Both the position numbers and the translations under genes were made by a program. Below, piece by piece: positions 8,433 to 16,333 of a stretch of DNA of 64,000 bases. The DNA comes from Psychrobacillus lasiicapitis. GTDB taxonomy: Bacteria; Bacillota; Bacilli; Bacillales_A; Planococcaceae. The notes under the pieces were generated by a model. It ran no database searches. It saw only the letters and a list, made by a program, of their open reading frames with translations, and had not been told where the DNA came from. Positions within the stretch are counted from its first letter, which is position 1. The number at the start of each line of letters is the position of its first letter. The stretch lies in assembly GCF_006861795.1 (NCBI RefSeq), contig NZ_VDGH01000001.1, positions 62,001 to 126,000 of the forward strand, in the 5' to 3' direction.

Positions 8433-8939
8433 ATGAATAAACAAATATATGTAGATTGGGGAGGACATAAGATCAGTCTTCAATGGCATCCTCACAAAAG
8501 CATAGGTCCAGGTGATATCGTGACAAGTGTTCATAGTTATTGTTTTAGCCAAGAAAAAGTTTTGTTGGTTGAAGTGAAAAAAAGAGGCTTTAACATTCCA
8601 GGAGGGCATATAGAGTTTGGTGAAACTCCTGAAGAAGCGATGTATAGGGAAGCATATGAAGAAGGTTATGTGAAGGGGAAGATAAAGTACGTTGGTGCAG
8701 TGGAAGTGAACCATCAAGATAACCCTCACTTTATCCAAGATGGACCATATCCCTTAATTGGCTATCAATTATTCTATAGAATGGACATTGAAGAGTGTCT
8801 TCCTTTTTTAAGAGAGAATGAAACAAAGTCTCGGATTTGGGTGGAACCAGAAGAACTTCCTTATGTGATGAATGATCATGAGCTATCGCTACAAATCTTA
8901 AAGGAAGCTCTAAAATTAGGAATACACCAAAAGAATTAA
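8433..8939 (+). CDS. Nudix hydrolase, 168 aa
   Basis: The Nudix box lies at about residues 57-79: GGHIEFGE, REAYEEGYV. The start at 8433 follows AAAGGGAGAAGG. The protein is unlike the Nudix gene at 2118 outside the box. Substrate unknown. The acetyltransferase starts 15 bases after its stop, so the two are probably one transcript. Confidence 0.88.
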   Translation: MNKQIYVDWGGHKISLQWHPHKSIGPGDIVTSVHSYCFSQEKVLLVEVKKRGFNIPGGHIEFGETPEEAMYREAYEEGYVKGKIKYVGAVEVNHQDNPHFIQDGPYPLIGYQLFYRMDIEECLPFLRENETKSRIWVEPEELPYVMNDHELSLQILKEALKLGIHQKN

Positions 8940-8954
8940 AAGGAGTTAAATACA

Positions 8955-9506
8955 ATGGAAAAAGAATTTCCTACAATAGAAACGAACAGATTAATCTTAA
9001 GAAAAGTATCAATAGACGATGCTAAAGATATGTATACATATTTGTCTGATCAAGATGTGGTAAAACCGATGGGATTAGAACCTTTTGAAACAGAGGAAGA
9101 CGTATGGGATGAAATTAAATGGTATCAATCAATATACGAAAAAGGGACAGGGATTAGATGGGGCATCACCCTAAAAGATTCTAATAAGGTTATAGGAAGC
9201 TGTGGTTTTCTTAATAGACATCCTAAACATTATCGAACGGAAATTGGATATGAATTAAGCAGTGATTTCTGGGGTCAGGGAATAGCAAGTGAGGCATTGA
9301 AGGCAGTTAGCAAATATGGTTTTGAGCATTTCCAGTTAGAAAGAATTGAGGCATTAATCGAACTAACGAATATTCCATCACAAAAACTAGTAGAAAAACA
9401 AGGATTTCAAAGGGAAGGATTGTTAAGACATTATGAATTCGCAAATGGTAAATTTGAAGATTTGTATATGTACTCCATTTTAAAAGAAGATCTTCAACTT
9501 ATCTAA
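8955..9506 (+). CDS. GNAT family N-acetyltransferase, RimJ/RimL type
   Basis: The N-terminus IETNRLILRKV is the standard opening of this subfamily. The acetyl-CoA loop is GYELSSDFWGQGIASEALKAV, followed by NIPSQKLVEKQGFQREGLLRHYE. That closing segment is shared with ribosomal-protein-Ser/Ala acetyltransferase-like enzymes. 183 residues is the usual length. The paralogue at 50273 (minus strand) has the same architecture. Confidence 0.88.
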   Translation: MEKEFPTIETNRLILRKVSIDDAKDMYTYLSDQDVVKPMGLEPFETEEDVWDEIKWYQSIYEKGTGIRWGITLKDSNKVIGSCGFLNRHPKHYRTEIGYELSSDFWGQGIASEALKAVSKYGFEHFQLERIEALIELTNIPSQKLVEKQGFQREGLLRHYEFANGKFEDLYMYSILKEDLQLI

Positions 9507-9587
9507 AGGTACTCGATTTAATAGGAAAACGAATAAATAGATGGTTCTCCGAATATGTAAAAGTATTAACTATAAAGGGGTATATAC

Positions 9588-10127
9588 ATGTACAAATTAT
9601 TAGAGGAAGACGAATACGCACCAAATTATTCAAGCTATGTAAAGTTAGTACCGGATGAAGATTTTATACAAACTTTAACAAAGCAAATGGAAAAAACGAT
9701 TGGCTTATTACTCGACATTTCGGATGAACAAGCTCATTTTCGTTATGCACCTGAAAAATGGAGTGTAAAAGAAGTGATTGGCCATATGGCAGATACAGAA
9801 CGAGTAATGGCATATAGACTATTAGCCATTGCGCGTGGGGATACGGCTTCTCTTCCTGGTTTTGAGGAGAAAGAATATGCCCAACACGCATCATTTGATA
9901 AACAGTCAGTAAAAGATCTTCTTCAAAATTTGAACATTGTGCGCCAATCAACCATTCACCTAATTAAAAGCTTAGCAGAAAAAGATTTACTTCGTCGCGG
10001 TAATGCAAATAATTCAGAAGTAACTGTTCGTGCGTTAATAGTAATTATAATAGGTCACGAGCTTCATCATTGCAATATTATAAGAGACAGATATTTTGGT
10101 GCTGCAGCGTATCCGGAAAACAGATGA
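9588..10127 (+). CDS. DinB-family metal-binding protein, 179 aa
   Basis: The protein has the four-helix DinB pattern: KWSVKEVIGHMADTERVMAYR supplies the first metal-binding His, and GHELHHCNIIRDR the two late His residues. Members bind a divalent metal; many are thiol-dependent transferases (bacillithiol or mycothiol), but the reaction here is unknown. Start ATG 9588 follows AAAGGGG. Confidence 0.85.
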   Translation: MYKLLEEDEYAPNYSSYVKLVPDEDFIQTLTKQMEKTIGLLLDISDEQAHFRYAPEKWSVKEVIGHMADTERVMAYRLLAIARGDTASLPGFEEKEYAQHASFDKQSVKDLLQNLNIVRQSTIHLIKSLAEKDLLRRGNANNSEVTVRALIVIIIGHELHHCNIIRDRYFGAAAYPENR

Positions 10128-10132
10128 ATCAA

Positions 10133-10171
10133 AAAAGACGATATCGCTACACGAGGCAGATATCGTCTTTT
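10133..10171 (+). terminator. Rho-independent terminator after the DinB gene
   Basis: AAAAGACGATATC (10133-10145) pairs with GATATCGTCTTTT (10159-10171). The T-rich right arm provides the tail, and the A-rich left arm makes it usable from the other strand too. Confidence 0.8.
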
Positions 10172-10180
10172 CCATTTTAT

Positions 10181-10528
10181 TTAGCGGATCGTCCTGGAGG
10201 AAGCTTGTAATATACCTTCCTTCAATTCACTAACCTGATCCTTCCATATTATAGCTGCGGTCAGAACGACAAAGTTCATAATCCTGCCCGTTGCCGTTAT
10301 TCCAATTTAATCGATTTACGCAACGAAAGGACTAACAAGAATATTGGCTGAGTTCTACAGCAAAATTGTAACAACAATACCAATGGACCCAATGTAGAAG
10401 ATAAGATTTCACTAAATAAAACTATCTGTGGCAATACGAACAGCTTTTCCAAGTAAGTCAGATATACCAACTGCAATGACAACTATCTTAGTTCTCATAA
10501 ATCCAAAAAAACCGCCTTTAATTCCTAA
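10181..10528 (-). pseudogene. decayed amino-acid permease (APC family)
   Basis: One minus-strand frame, read through five in-frame stops, gives recognisable APC permease segments. In order these are KAVRIATDSFI, NLIFYIGSIGIVVTILL, NSANILVSPFV and IGITATGRIMNFVVLTAAI. They match the mid-protein region of GABA/amino-acid permeases (helix 6-8 and the IG-I-A-A-x-IMNFVVLTAA helix). The N-terminal half and the C-terminus are gone, and a segment between VVIAVGIS and KAVRIA appears deleted. It lies beside the amino-acid catabolic genes. The stop codons are direct observation; the family call rests on remembered motifs. Confidence 0.6.
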
Positions 10529-10658
10529 TAACTAAGTGAAAACCAATATCTGCCCCAGAAAAATCAATACAGTCATATGTAAAGTCCGCATAAGGTGTCA
10601 TCGCATCGCTTGCATAAACATTTTTAAATCTTGAATTACAGGGAGCTGTAGACATCAT
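10518..10658 (-). pseudogene. 46-aa coding-like fragment, family unknown
   Basis: A minus-strand ORF from ATG 10658 to TAA 10518 has protein-like composition (NVYASDAMTPYADFTYDC, then IDFSGADIGFHLVI) but no convincing ribosome site. It abuts the permease remnant. I take it as the 3' remnant of another lost gene and assign no function. Confidence 0.3.
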
Positions 10659-11030
10659 GGTATCGAAAGATAGCTACTTATGTAGAGCTCTAGAAAGTTA
10701 AAGGAAACAACCGGGCTCCCAGTGTCAAGAGCTTACAGGACATCAACATAAAGCGCACATAGAAGAATACTTCAACCGCTCAAATGAAAGTTGAAGGATG
10801 GGACCTACCAACCACGATTGAAACAGTTTAATCTTCCTCCTATTTACAATCCGTATAATATAAAATACTATCAACTTACAAAACGTCTACCTATTTTCGC
10901 ATCCACTAGTGTATGATTTATCTAATAACTTAAAAGATTATTCTCACATCGATCTATATATAGATTGATGAGGTAGGGTTATCTATTTGTGACAAAGTAA
11001 AACATTCTAACTAGAAGGGGGAAAATCGAT
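10659..11030. other. noncoding stretch upstream of the aldehyde dehydrogenase gene
   Basis: No gene was recognised. It includes AT-rich sequence (10850-10930), the palindrome at 10948-10969, a TTTGTGACAAA dyad near 10987-10997, and the AAGGGGGAAAA ribosome site of the gene at 11031. Confidence 0.4.
10948..10969. promoter_or_regulatory. operator-like palindrome upstream of the aldehyde dehydrogenase
   Basis: ATCGATCTATA / TATAGATTGAT forms a 22-base dyad with one mismatched pair, 60 bases before the ALDH start. No T-run follows, so it is more likely a protein-binding site than a terminator. The regulator is unknown; the PucR-type protein at 16.3-18.0 kb is a candidate. Confidence 0.4.
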
Positions 11031-12548
11031 ATGACAATCGCAATTGAGAGATTTGAGCCGGTCCTAAGAGCAAAAAAAGTAGTGCAAAAGATGTATATAA
11101 ATGGAAAGTGGGTTCAAAGCATTTCAAATAAAACACGAGAAATCGTAAATCCGGCAAATAATGAAGTCATAGCGTTGGTAACAGAAGGGGTAGACGAAGA
11201 AGTTAACGCGGCTGTAAAAGCAGCCAAAGATGCTTTTTATAAAAATGGTTGGAAAACAACCTATGCCCGTAACAGAGCTGACTTACTCTTGAAGGTTGCA
11301 AGTAAATTAGAAGGCCGCAAAGAAGAGTTTGCCATGTTAGAGACTTTAAACAATGGAAAAGTATATGAGGATTCCCTCGCTGATGTCGACGATGCGATCA
11401 ATCAATTTCGTTACTATGCTGGTATTGCCACGAAACCACATGGGCAAACCTATGAGGTACCGGATGATATACAAGCGATGGTGGTCCGCGAACCGATTGG
11501 TGTTGTCGCACAAATCGTCCCTTGGAATTATCCGCTAGTGATGGCAGCACAGAAAATGTCTGCGGCGTTGGCAGCCGGCTGTACGATTGTCATCAAGCCT
11601 GCTTCACAGACACCGCTTACACTCATTCGTTTGTTTGAAATTATAGATGAGGTTGGTTTTCCGGATGGTGTTGTGAATCTTCTGCTCGGCTCAGGTTCAG
11701 TTATTGGCGATGTCCTTGTTAATCATCCTGATATTGATAAAATCTCTTTCACTGGCGGCACTTCTACGGGTAAGCAAATTATGAAAGACGCCGCGAATAC
11801 GATTAAGAAGGTAGGTTTGGAGCTTGGTGGGAAATCACCGAATATCGTCTTTGCGGATGCTGACTTTGAGACGGCGATAGATTATGCATTACTTGCGATA
11901 TTTGCAGGGCAAGGGCAAGTTTGTTCCGCGGGTTCACGTCTCCTTATTGAGAAGAGTATTTACGACAAGTTTGTCCCAGAACTTGTGGCCCGAGCGAAAA
12001 AAATTAAAATTGGACCAGGCTGGCAAGAAGGTATAGAAATGGGGCCACTCATCTCGGAAGCTCATATGGAGAGCGTGCTAACTTATGTGAAAATTGGCTT
12101 GGAAGAGGGAGCAGAACTTTTATGCGGTGGAAATCGAATAATGAATGGTGAACTTGCGAAAGGCAACTTTGTTGAACCAACAATTTTTACAAATACAAAA
12201 CTGGATATGCGTATTGTTCAGGAAGAAATCTTTGGTCCTGTTTTAGTGATTCAAGTTTTTGAAACGGAGGAAGAAGCTCTCGAGTTGGCTAATGGCACCG
12301 ACTTTGGACTAGCTGCCGCAGTATTTACTAATGATGGGGCCAAAGCACAGCGTGTTATCCGTGGTTTGCAAGCAGGTATTACGTGGATTAATACCTATCA
12401 CCCGACATTTAACGAAGCGCCATGGAGCGGTTACAAACAAAGTGGAATCGGAGCAGATTTAGGAACATACGGTTTTGAAGAATATTTGCTGACAAAACAG
12501 ATTAATATCGCTCTTAATGTGCAACCTTCTGGATGGTACAAAGGGTGA
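11031..12548 (+). CDS. NAD(P)+-dependent aldehyde dehydrogenase, betaine-aldehyde type
   Basis: All ALDH signatures are present in 505 residues: the PWNYPLVMAAQKM cofactor-site segment, SFTGGTSTGK, the general-base motif LELGGKSPNIVF, and the nucleophile in GQVCSAGSR (Cys298). The C-terminal half (DMRIVQEEIFGPVL, WINTYHPTFNEAPWSGYKQSG) closely resembles Bacillus GbsA, which oxidises betaine aldehyde. The N-terminus is about 15 residues longer than GbsA. In this context the substrate may instead be an amino- or hydroxy-aldehyde made by the nearby aminotransferase or alcohol dehydrogenase. Confidence 0.88.
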   Translation: MTIAIERFEPVLRAKKVVQKMYINGKWVQSISNKTREIVNPANNEVIALVTEGVDEEVNAAVKAAKDAFYKNGWKTTYARNRADLLLKVASKLEGRKEEFAMLETLNNGKVYEDSLADVDDAINQFRYYAGIATKPHGQTYEVPDDIQAMVVREPIGVVAQIVPWNYPLVMAAQKMSAALAAGCTIVIKPASQTPLTLIRLFEIIDEVGFPDGVVNLLLGSGSVIGDVLVNHPDIDKISFTGGTSTGKQIMKDAANTIKKVGLELGGKSPNIVFADADFETAIDYALLAIFAGQGQVCSAGSRLLIEKSIYDKFVPELVARAKKIKIGPGWQEGIEMGPLISEAHMESVLTYVKIGLEEGAELLCGGNRIMNGELAKGNFVEPTIFTNTKLDMRIVQEEIFGPVLVIQVFETEEEALELANGTDFGLAAAVFTNDGAKAQRVIRGLQAGITWINTYHPTFNEAPWSGYKQSGIGADLGTYGFEEYLLTKQINIALNVQPSGWYKG

Positions 12549-12554
12549 TAAGTA

Positions 12555-12668
12555 ATGAAGCATAGAAGTTTACTTTTAAGTATTGCTATCATATACATCG
12601 AAAATCAAGTTGCCCAACGAGGGACAGTGACTTCATTTCCTTATGTGAGTCGAGTTAACCTTCATTAA
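12555..12668 (+). CDS. possible 37-aa small protein
   Basis: ATG 12555 follows AAAGGGTGATAAGTA and opens a 37-codon frame (MKHRSLLLSIAIIY ... SRVNLH) six bases after the ALDH stop, inside the region between that stop and the terminator. The short hydrophobic N-terminus could be a membrane segment. Coding status is uncertain. Confidence 0.25.
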   Translation: MKHRSLLLSIAIIYIENQVAQRGTVTSFPYVSRVNLH

Positions 12669-12695
12669 GAATGCTTTACTAAAGGGATAAAAATG

Positions 12696-12735
12696 AAAAA
12701 GGAAGCGGTGATGGTAGACAACCGTTTCCTTTTTT
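12696..12735 (+). terminator. Rho-independent terminator after the ALDH gene
   Basis: AAAAAGGAAGCGGT (12696-12709) pairs with ACCGTTTCCTTTTT (12721-12734), one mismatch, with a T-run in and after the right arm. Confidence 0.85.
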
Positions 12736-12808
12736 ACTTATAAAAAAATAAGTGGATGTTTGTAGCGTTTCTAAATGCATCGAAGTAATAACTTGGACAA
12801 TCTGTATC

Positions 12809-12822
12809 TGAAAACGCTTTCT
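12809..12822 (+). promoter_or_regulatory. cre-like CcpA site upstream of the iron-ADH/permease operon
   Basis: TGAAAACGCTTTCT fits the catabolite-responsive-element pattern TGNAANCGNWNNCW. It lies about 190 bases before the alcohol dehydrogenase start, which would make this operon subject to carbon catabolite control. A match by eye; binding is inferred. Confidence 0.55.
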
Positions 12823-12999
12823 GTGTTTACTTTCTGTGAAATGACTAAAACTCTTAATAGATATATAATTAGTATATTCTTAAATTTCAATTAGTTAGGA
12901 GGGATAGTGAGGAATCTATGTGCCTATATAGTTGAAAATATCATTATTAACGAATGTTTATTAGTAAAGAATAAAACTAATTATAAAGGGGATATTGTA

Positions 13000-14205
13000 A
13001 TGTTAAAAGATTATAGTTTTAACTTGCCTACAAAAATCGAATTCGGAAACGGTAAAATTGAAAAACTTGGATATTTTATAAAAGAGTTAAAAGGCAAACG
13101 AGTCTTACTCGTCACAGATAAGGGATTACGTAATGCGGGCGTTCTAGACAATATTTTCAGGATATTGGAACGGGAAAAAATTGAATACCATATTTATGAC
13201 AACGTTAAACCGAATCCCCGAGATGTCGATTGCATGGAAGCATACGAAATGGCAAAAAGAATGGATGTCGATTTATTGATTGCTGTTGGGGGCGGTAGCT
13301 CTATGGATACAGCGAAAGCAGTTGGAACACTACTCAGCCATGGTGGCACAATTAGCGATTGGTATGGACTAGATAAGTTAAAACATCCAATAACACCACT
13401 AATTTGTATACCTACAACTTCAGGTACGGGAAGTGAAATTACTTTCTTTGCTGTAATAACAGATACAGTCACTAAACTAAAAATGAATATTCTAGATATT
13501 AACGTAGCTCCGAAAATTGCAATCCTCGATCCCGAATTAACGGTGAGTCTGCCTCCACTTATTACAGCCTCAACCGGAATGGATGCCTTGACTCATGCTG
13601 TGGAGGCATACACTTGCAATTTAGCTGAGCCGATTACGGATGCGTTAGCACTATATGCAATTGAGCTTATTGTGAAAAACTTGGAGGAAGCAGTGCAATC
13701 TGGCGATAATATCGAAGCGAGAGAAAATATGCTGGTAGGTAGTCTAATTGCTGGAATTGCATTTGGTAATGCGGATGTTGGTGGGGTGCATTGTATGGCG
13801 GAGGCTTTGGGTGGGTTATACGATACACCGCATGGAATTGCAAATTCAATGTTACTACCATACGTTTTTGATTATAATATCCCATCCAATGTTTCTAAAC
13901 ATGCAAAAGTAGCCCTCCTTCTCGGTGCTGACGCCCAAAAACATTCATCAGATGAAAGCATTGCAAAAGAGGGGGTAAAAATACTTGCAGAGCTAGCAGA
14001 AAAAATAGGAATCCCCAAAATGAAAGATATCGAAAATGTAAATACGAATGATTTTGAGTATCTGGCAGAAGCAGCAACACAAAATGTGTCTGCTTCTAGC
14101 AATCCGAGAATAGCAACTAAAGATGACTATTTAAACTTGTTCTATAAAGCATTTAATGAAGAACTATCTTTAGAAATAGTGGGTGAGTCGGATGTCAGAA
14201 ATTAA
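13000..14205 (+). CDS. iron-containing (class IV) alcohol dehydrogenase, 401 aa
   Basis: ATG 13000 follows AAAGGGGA; the frame extends upstream to 12907, but that part lacks a ribosome site and family similarity. The glycine-rich GGGSSMDTAKAV binds the dinucleotide pyrophosphate. GMDALTHAVEAYT and HCMAEALGGLYDTPHG carry the conserved His ligands of the Fe2+ site, with an upstream Asp. The family interconverts primary alcohols (ethanol, butanol, 4-hydroxybutyrate and others) with aldehydes using NAD(P)H. The permease start overlaps its 3' end, so the two are coupled. Confidence 0.88.
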   Translation: MLKDYSFNLPTKIEFGNGKIEKLGYFIKELKGKRVLLVTDKGLRNAGVLDNIFRILEREKIEYHIYDNVKPNPRDVDCMEAYEMAKRMDVDLLIAVGGGSSMDTAKAVGTLLSHGGTISDWYGLDKLKHPITPLICIPTTSGTGSEITFFAVITDTVTKLKMNILDINVAPKIAILDPELTVSLPPLITASTGMDALTHAVEAYTCNLAEPITDALALYAIELIVKNLEEAVQSGDNIEARENMLVGSLIAGIAFGNADVGGVHCMAEALGGLYDTPHGIANSMLLPYVFDYNIPSNVSKHAKVALLLGADAQKHSSDESIAKEGVKILAELAEKIGIPKMKDIENVNTNDFEYLAEAATQNVSASSNPRIATKDDYLNLFYKAFNEELSLEIVGESDVRN

Positions 14206-15643
14206 ATTAAAACGAACGTTAGGATTTTGGACTGCATACTCTGCTTCGGTAGGTCTAGTAGTATCAGGAACAGCTATGGTTGTTCTAGGGAATGGCTATG
14301 GAGTGGGCGGTCCTGCATTTAGTATCATTGCGTTTATTTCATTAGCTATTATTTTATGTGTTGCTTTGTCTTACTCGGAAATGGCAGCAATGCTTCCTGG
14401 TGCCGGAATGGTAGGTGAATACACGCTACCTTCGTTCGGGAAGTTACCTGCTCTATTTGCAGTATTAGCTGGATATATTGTTCTTGTAGGAACAGACGGC
14501 GGAACAAATATGATAGTGGGCGGACAATCGTTTGAAACGTTAACTGGTATTCCTTGGTATATTGGGGTTATCTTTATTTTGGTAACTCTTACTGCTATTA
14601 ATCTGATAGGAGTTTCAGCATTTGGTAAAATTCAAACCACATTAGCGATTAGTATGATGGTTATTTTGGGATTGCTAGGAGTGGCAGGAATATTGGGCAT
14701 AGGAACTGTAGAACAACTTGCAGAACAACCTGTATTTTCACCTTTAACTTGGAAGCAACAGGCAGGTACTTTAGGTATAGCTATTTGGCTATTTATAGGT
14801 ATGGAATTTGTTACGCCGTTAGCAGAAGAGATTAAAAACCCAGGCCGCAATATCCCATTGGCAATGTTGTTTGGTTGTTTTTCAATCTGGTTGGTAGATT
14901 TGTTGTTTGGATTGGGGATCACAAAATATATCGAGTTAGATGTATTAGCGCAATCCACTATTCCACATGTTGATGGTGCAAGTGCAATGTTGGGTACTCC
15001 AGGACTAGTGCTAATGGGAATTGTTTCTATATTAGCTGCAATTACTACATGTGACACATATTTAGCTGGCGTGCCTAGAATGCTCTATGGCTTATCAAAA
15101 GAAGGATTATTGCCCAAAGTGTTTTCTTACTTACATCCCAAAACGAGAACACCTTGGTTTGGTATATTTTTTGTTATTGGACTCATCTTGATTGTTTTAA
15201 CCTATGCATTTATCAACAATGCAAACATTGGTTTTATCACAACGATGATTTCTGTAGCCTGTGCAACTTGGCTGATGTCGTATATCATTACACAATTGAA
15301 TGTCATTGTACTACGTAAAAGATATCCCGAGGCAAAACGTCCTTTTAAAACGCCATTATACCCACTGCCACAAATTGTTGGTATTACAGCATGTGTCTAT
15401 ATGATTTATACACTTTATGTAGATTTACAAGTATTAAAAATTTCATTATTGGTTATCTCCGTCATATTAGTATTTGGCATTGTGTACTTAAAGAAAAATA
15501 AACAAGATTTGTTCACGCCAGTACCGTTGGATGAAATGCTTGATAAAATTAAAGGACGTAGCGAATTTGATGATACTGAAGATAAGGATCGTCAAGGAAA
15601 AGTTAAAGGACTAGTTGAGGTTGAAAGTAAAGCCGTCAATTAA
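14192..15643 (+). CDS. APC-superfamily amino acid/amine permease
   Basis: About 12 hydrophobic helices fill 483 residues, with the APC opening LGFWTAYSASVGLVVSGT, a conserved Glu in FIGMEFVTPLAEEIKNPGRNIP, and CDTYLAGVPRMLYGLSKEG in helix 8. The ATG at 14192 is preferred over GTG 14183 because a GGGTGAG lies just upstream; either way it overlaps the alcohol dehydrogenase gene. A charged tail of about 45 residues follows the last helix. Substrate is probably an amino acid, polyamine or ethanolamine-like compound, given the neighbours. Confidence 0.85.
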   Translation: MSEIKLKRTLGFWTAYSASVGLVVSGTAMVVLGNGYGVGGPAFSIIAFISLAIILCVALSYSEMAAMLPGAGMVGEYTLPSFGKLPALFAVLAGYIVLVGTDGGTNMIVGGQSFETLTGIPWYIGVIFILVTLTAINLIGVSAFGKIQTTLAISMMVILGLLGVAGILGIGTVEQLAEQPVFSPLTWKQQAGTLGIAIWLFIGMEFVTPLAEEIKNPGRNIPLAMLFGCFSIWLVDLLFGLGITKYIELDVLAQSTIPHVDGASAMLGTPGLVLMGIVSILAAITTCDTYLAGVPRMLYGLSKEGLLPKVFSYLHPKTRTPWFGIFFVIGLILIVLTYAFINNANIGFITTMISVACATWLMSYIITQLNVIVLRKRYPEAKRPFKTPLYPLPQIVGITACVYMIYTLYVDLQVLKISLLVISVILVFGIVYLKKNKQDLFTPVPLDEMLDKIKGRSEFDDTEDKDRQGKVKGLVEVESKAVN

Positions 15644-15685
15644 ATTTAGTCACAATGACAGAAATAGAGAATTGGTGGGGAAAAT

Positions 15686-16249
15686 ATGGGAATCTATTCG
15701 CTTGTAGATAATCGTGCTGATCATTCTTTAAATATTGTTACGAGTGATTTTCAAAAATATTGCCAAATAGAAAATCGTGAATATAACAATATAGAGCTTA
15801 ATGGGCGAAATATAGGTTTATACAAATTACACACATCCTATAAAATCATTAACAAGTGGATGGGAAGAATTTATATATTTGGTATTCATGGTGTAATTGA
15901 TTCCACTATAAATAGTCGTGATTTTACAATTTCCCTTAAGTATAGAGGGAAATTTAAAGAGAAAAAACCTTTTTTTCAATCAAAAGAGAATGCATCATTT
16001 GCAAAAAAATTTAATCAAGACACAGAGTTAATCGAAATCTGTAAAGAAGTGGATTTCGAGAAATTGGTAATTCAATATGTCGAGAAGCGCAAGCAGTGGA
16101 CAATTGAAATCTGGCCAAATTTTGGTGATTTTATTTGGATGTTAATTCCTCCGTTAAGATATATGAGAAGGCCTAGTAATGTAGAAATCGAAAACGTGAA
16201 TAGGCTAATGAAAACATTAGCAACTATAACAAGAAACTTGAAAGAGTGA
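15686..16249 (+). CDS. hypothetical protein, 187 aa, third gene of the permease operon
   Basis: ATG 15686 follows a GGTGGGGA site, 43 bases after the permease stop. The protein is soluble in character, basic and aromatic-rich, with a conserved-looking core (WMGRIYIFGIHGVID, TIEIWPNFGDFIWMLIPPLRYMRRPS). No signal peptide or catalytic motif was recognised. Its place in the cluster suggests a role with the permease or dehydrogenases, but nothing in the sequence defines it. Confidence 0.7.
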   Translation: MGIYSLVDNRADHSLNIVTSDFQKYCQIENREYNNIELNGRNIGLYKLHTSYKIINKWMGRIYIFGIHGVIDSTINSRDFTISLKYRGKFKEKKPFFQSKENASFAKKFNQDTELIEICKEVDFEKLVIQYVEKRKQWTIEIWPNFGDFIWMLIPPLRYMRRPSNVEIENVNRLMKTLATITRNLKE

Positions 16250-16297
16250 ACTCATTTCATAATGTAATACTGGAAAAGAAGTAGTATATAAATTAGG

Positions 16298-16333
16298 AAA
16301 ACCGGTTCTCCATTAGTGAGCAAGACCGGTTTT
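16298..16333. terminator. bidirectional terminator between convergent genes
   Basis: AAAACCGGT (16298-16306) pairs with ACCGGTTTT (16325-16333). It lies at the convergence of the 187-aa gene and the pucR-type gene and includes the latter's last codons. Confidence 0.75.

Noticed and set aside
10297-10482. 61-codon minus-strand ORF with hydrophobic content
   Set aside because: It is an alternate frame of the permease remnant; the neighbouring frame gives the recognisable permease sequence through stop codons.
12907-12999. N-terminal extension of the iron alcohol dehydrogenase
   Set aside because: The extension has no ribosome site at its start and no family similarity, while ATG 13000 has AAAGGGGA and begins with the expected family N-terminus.
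14632-15057. 141-codon minus-strand frame inside the APC permease gene
   Set aside because: It is antisense to well-conserved membrane helices and has no start signals; composition is the mirror of the permease codons.
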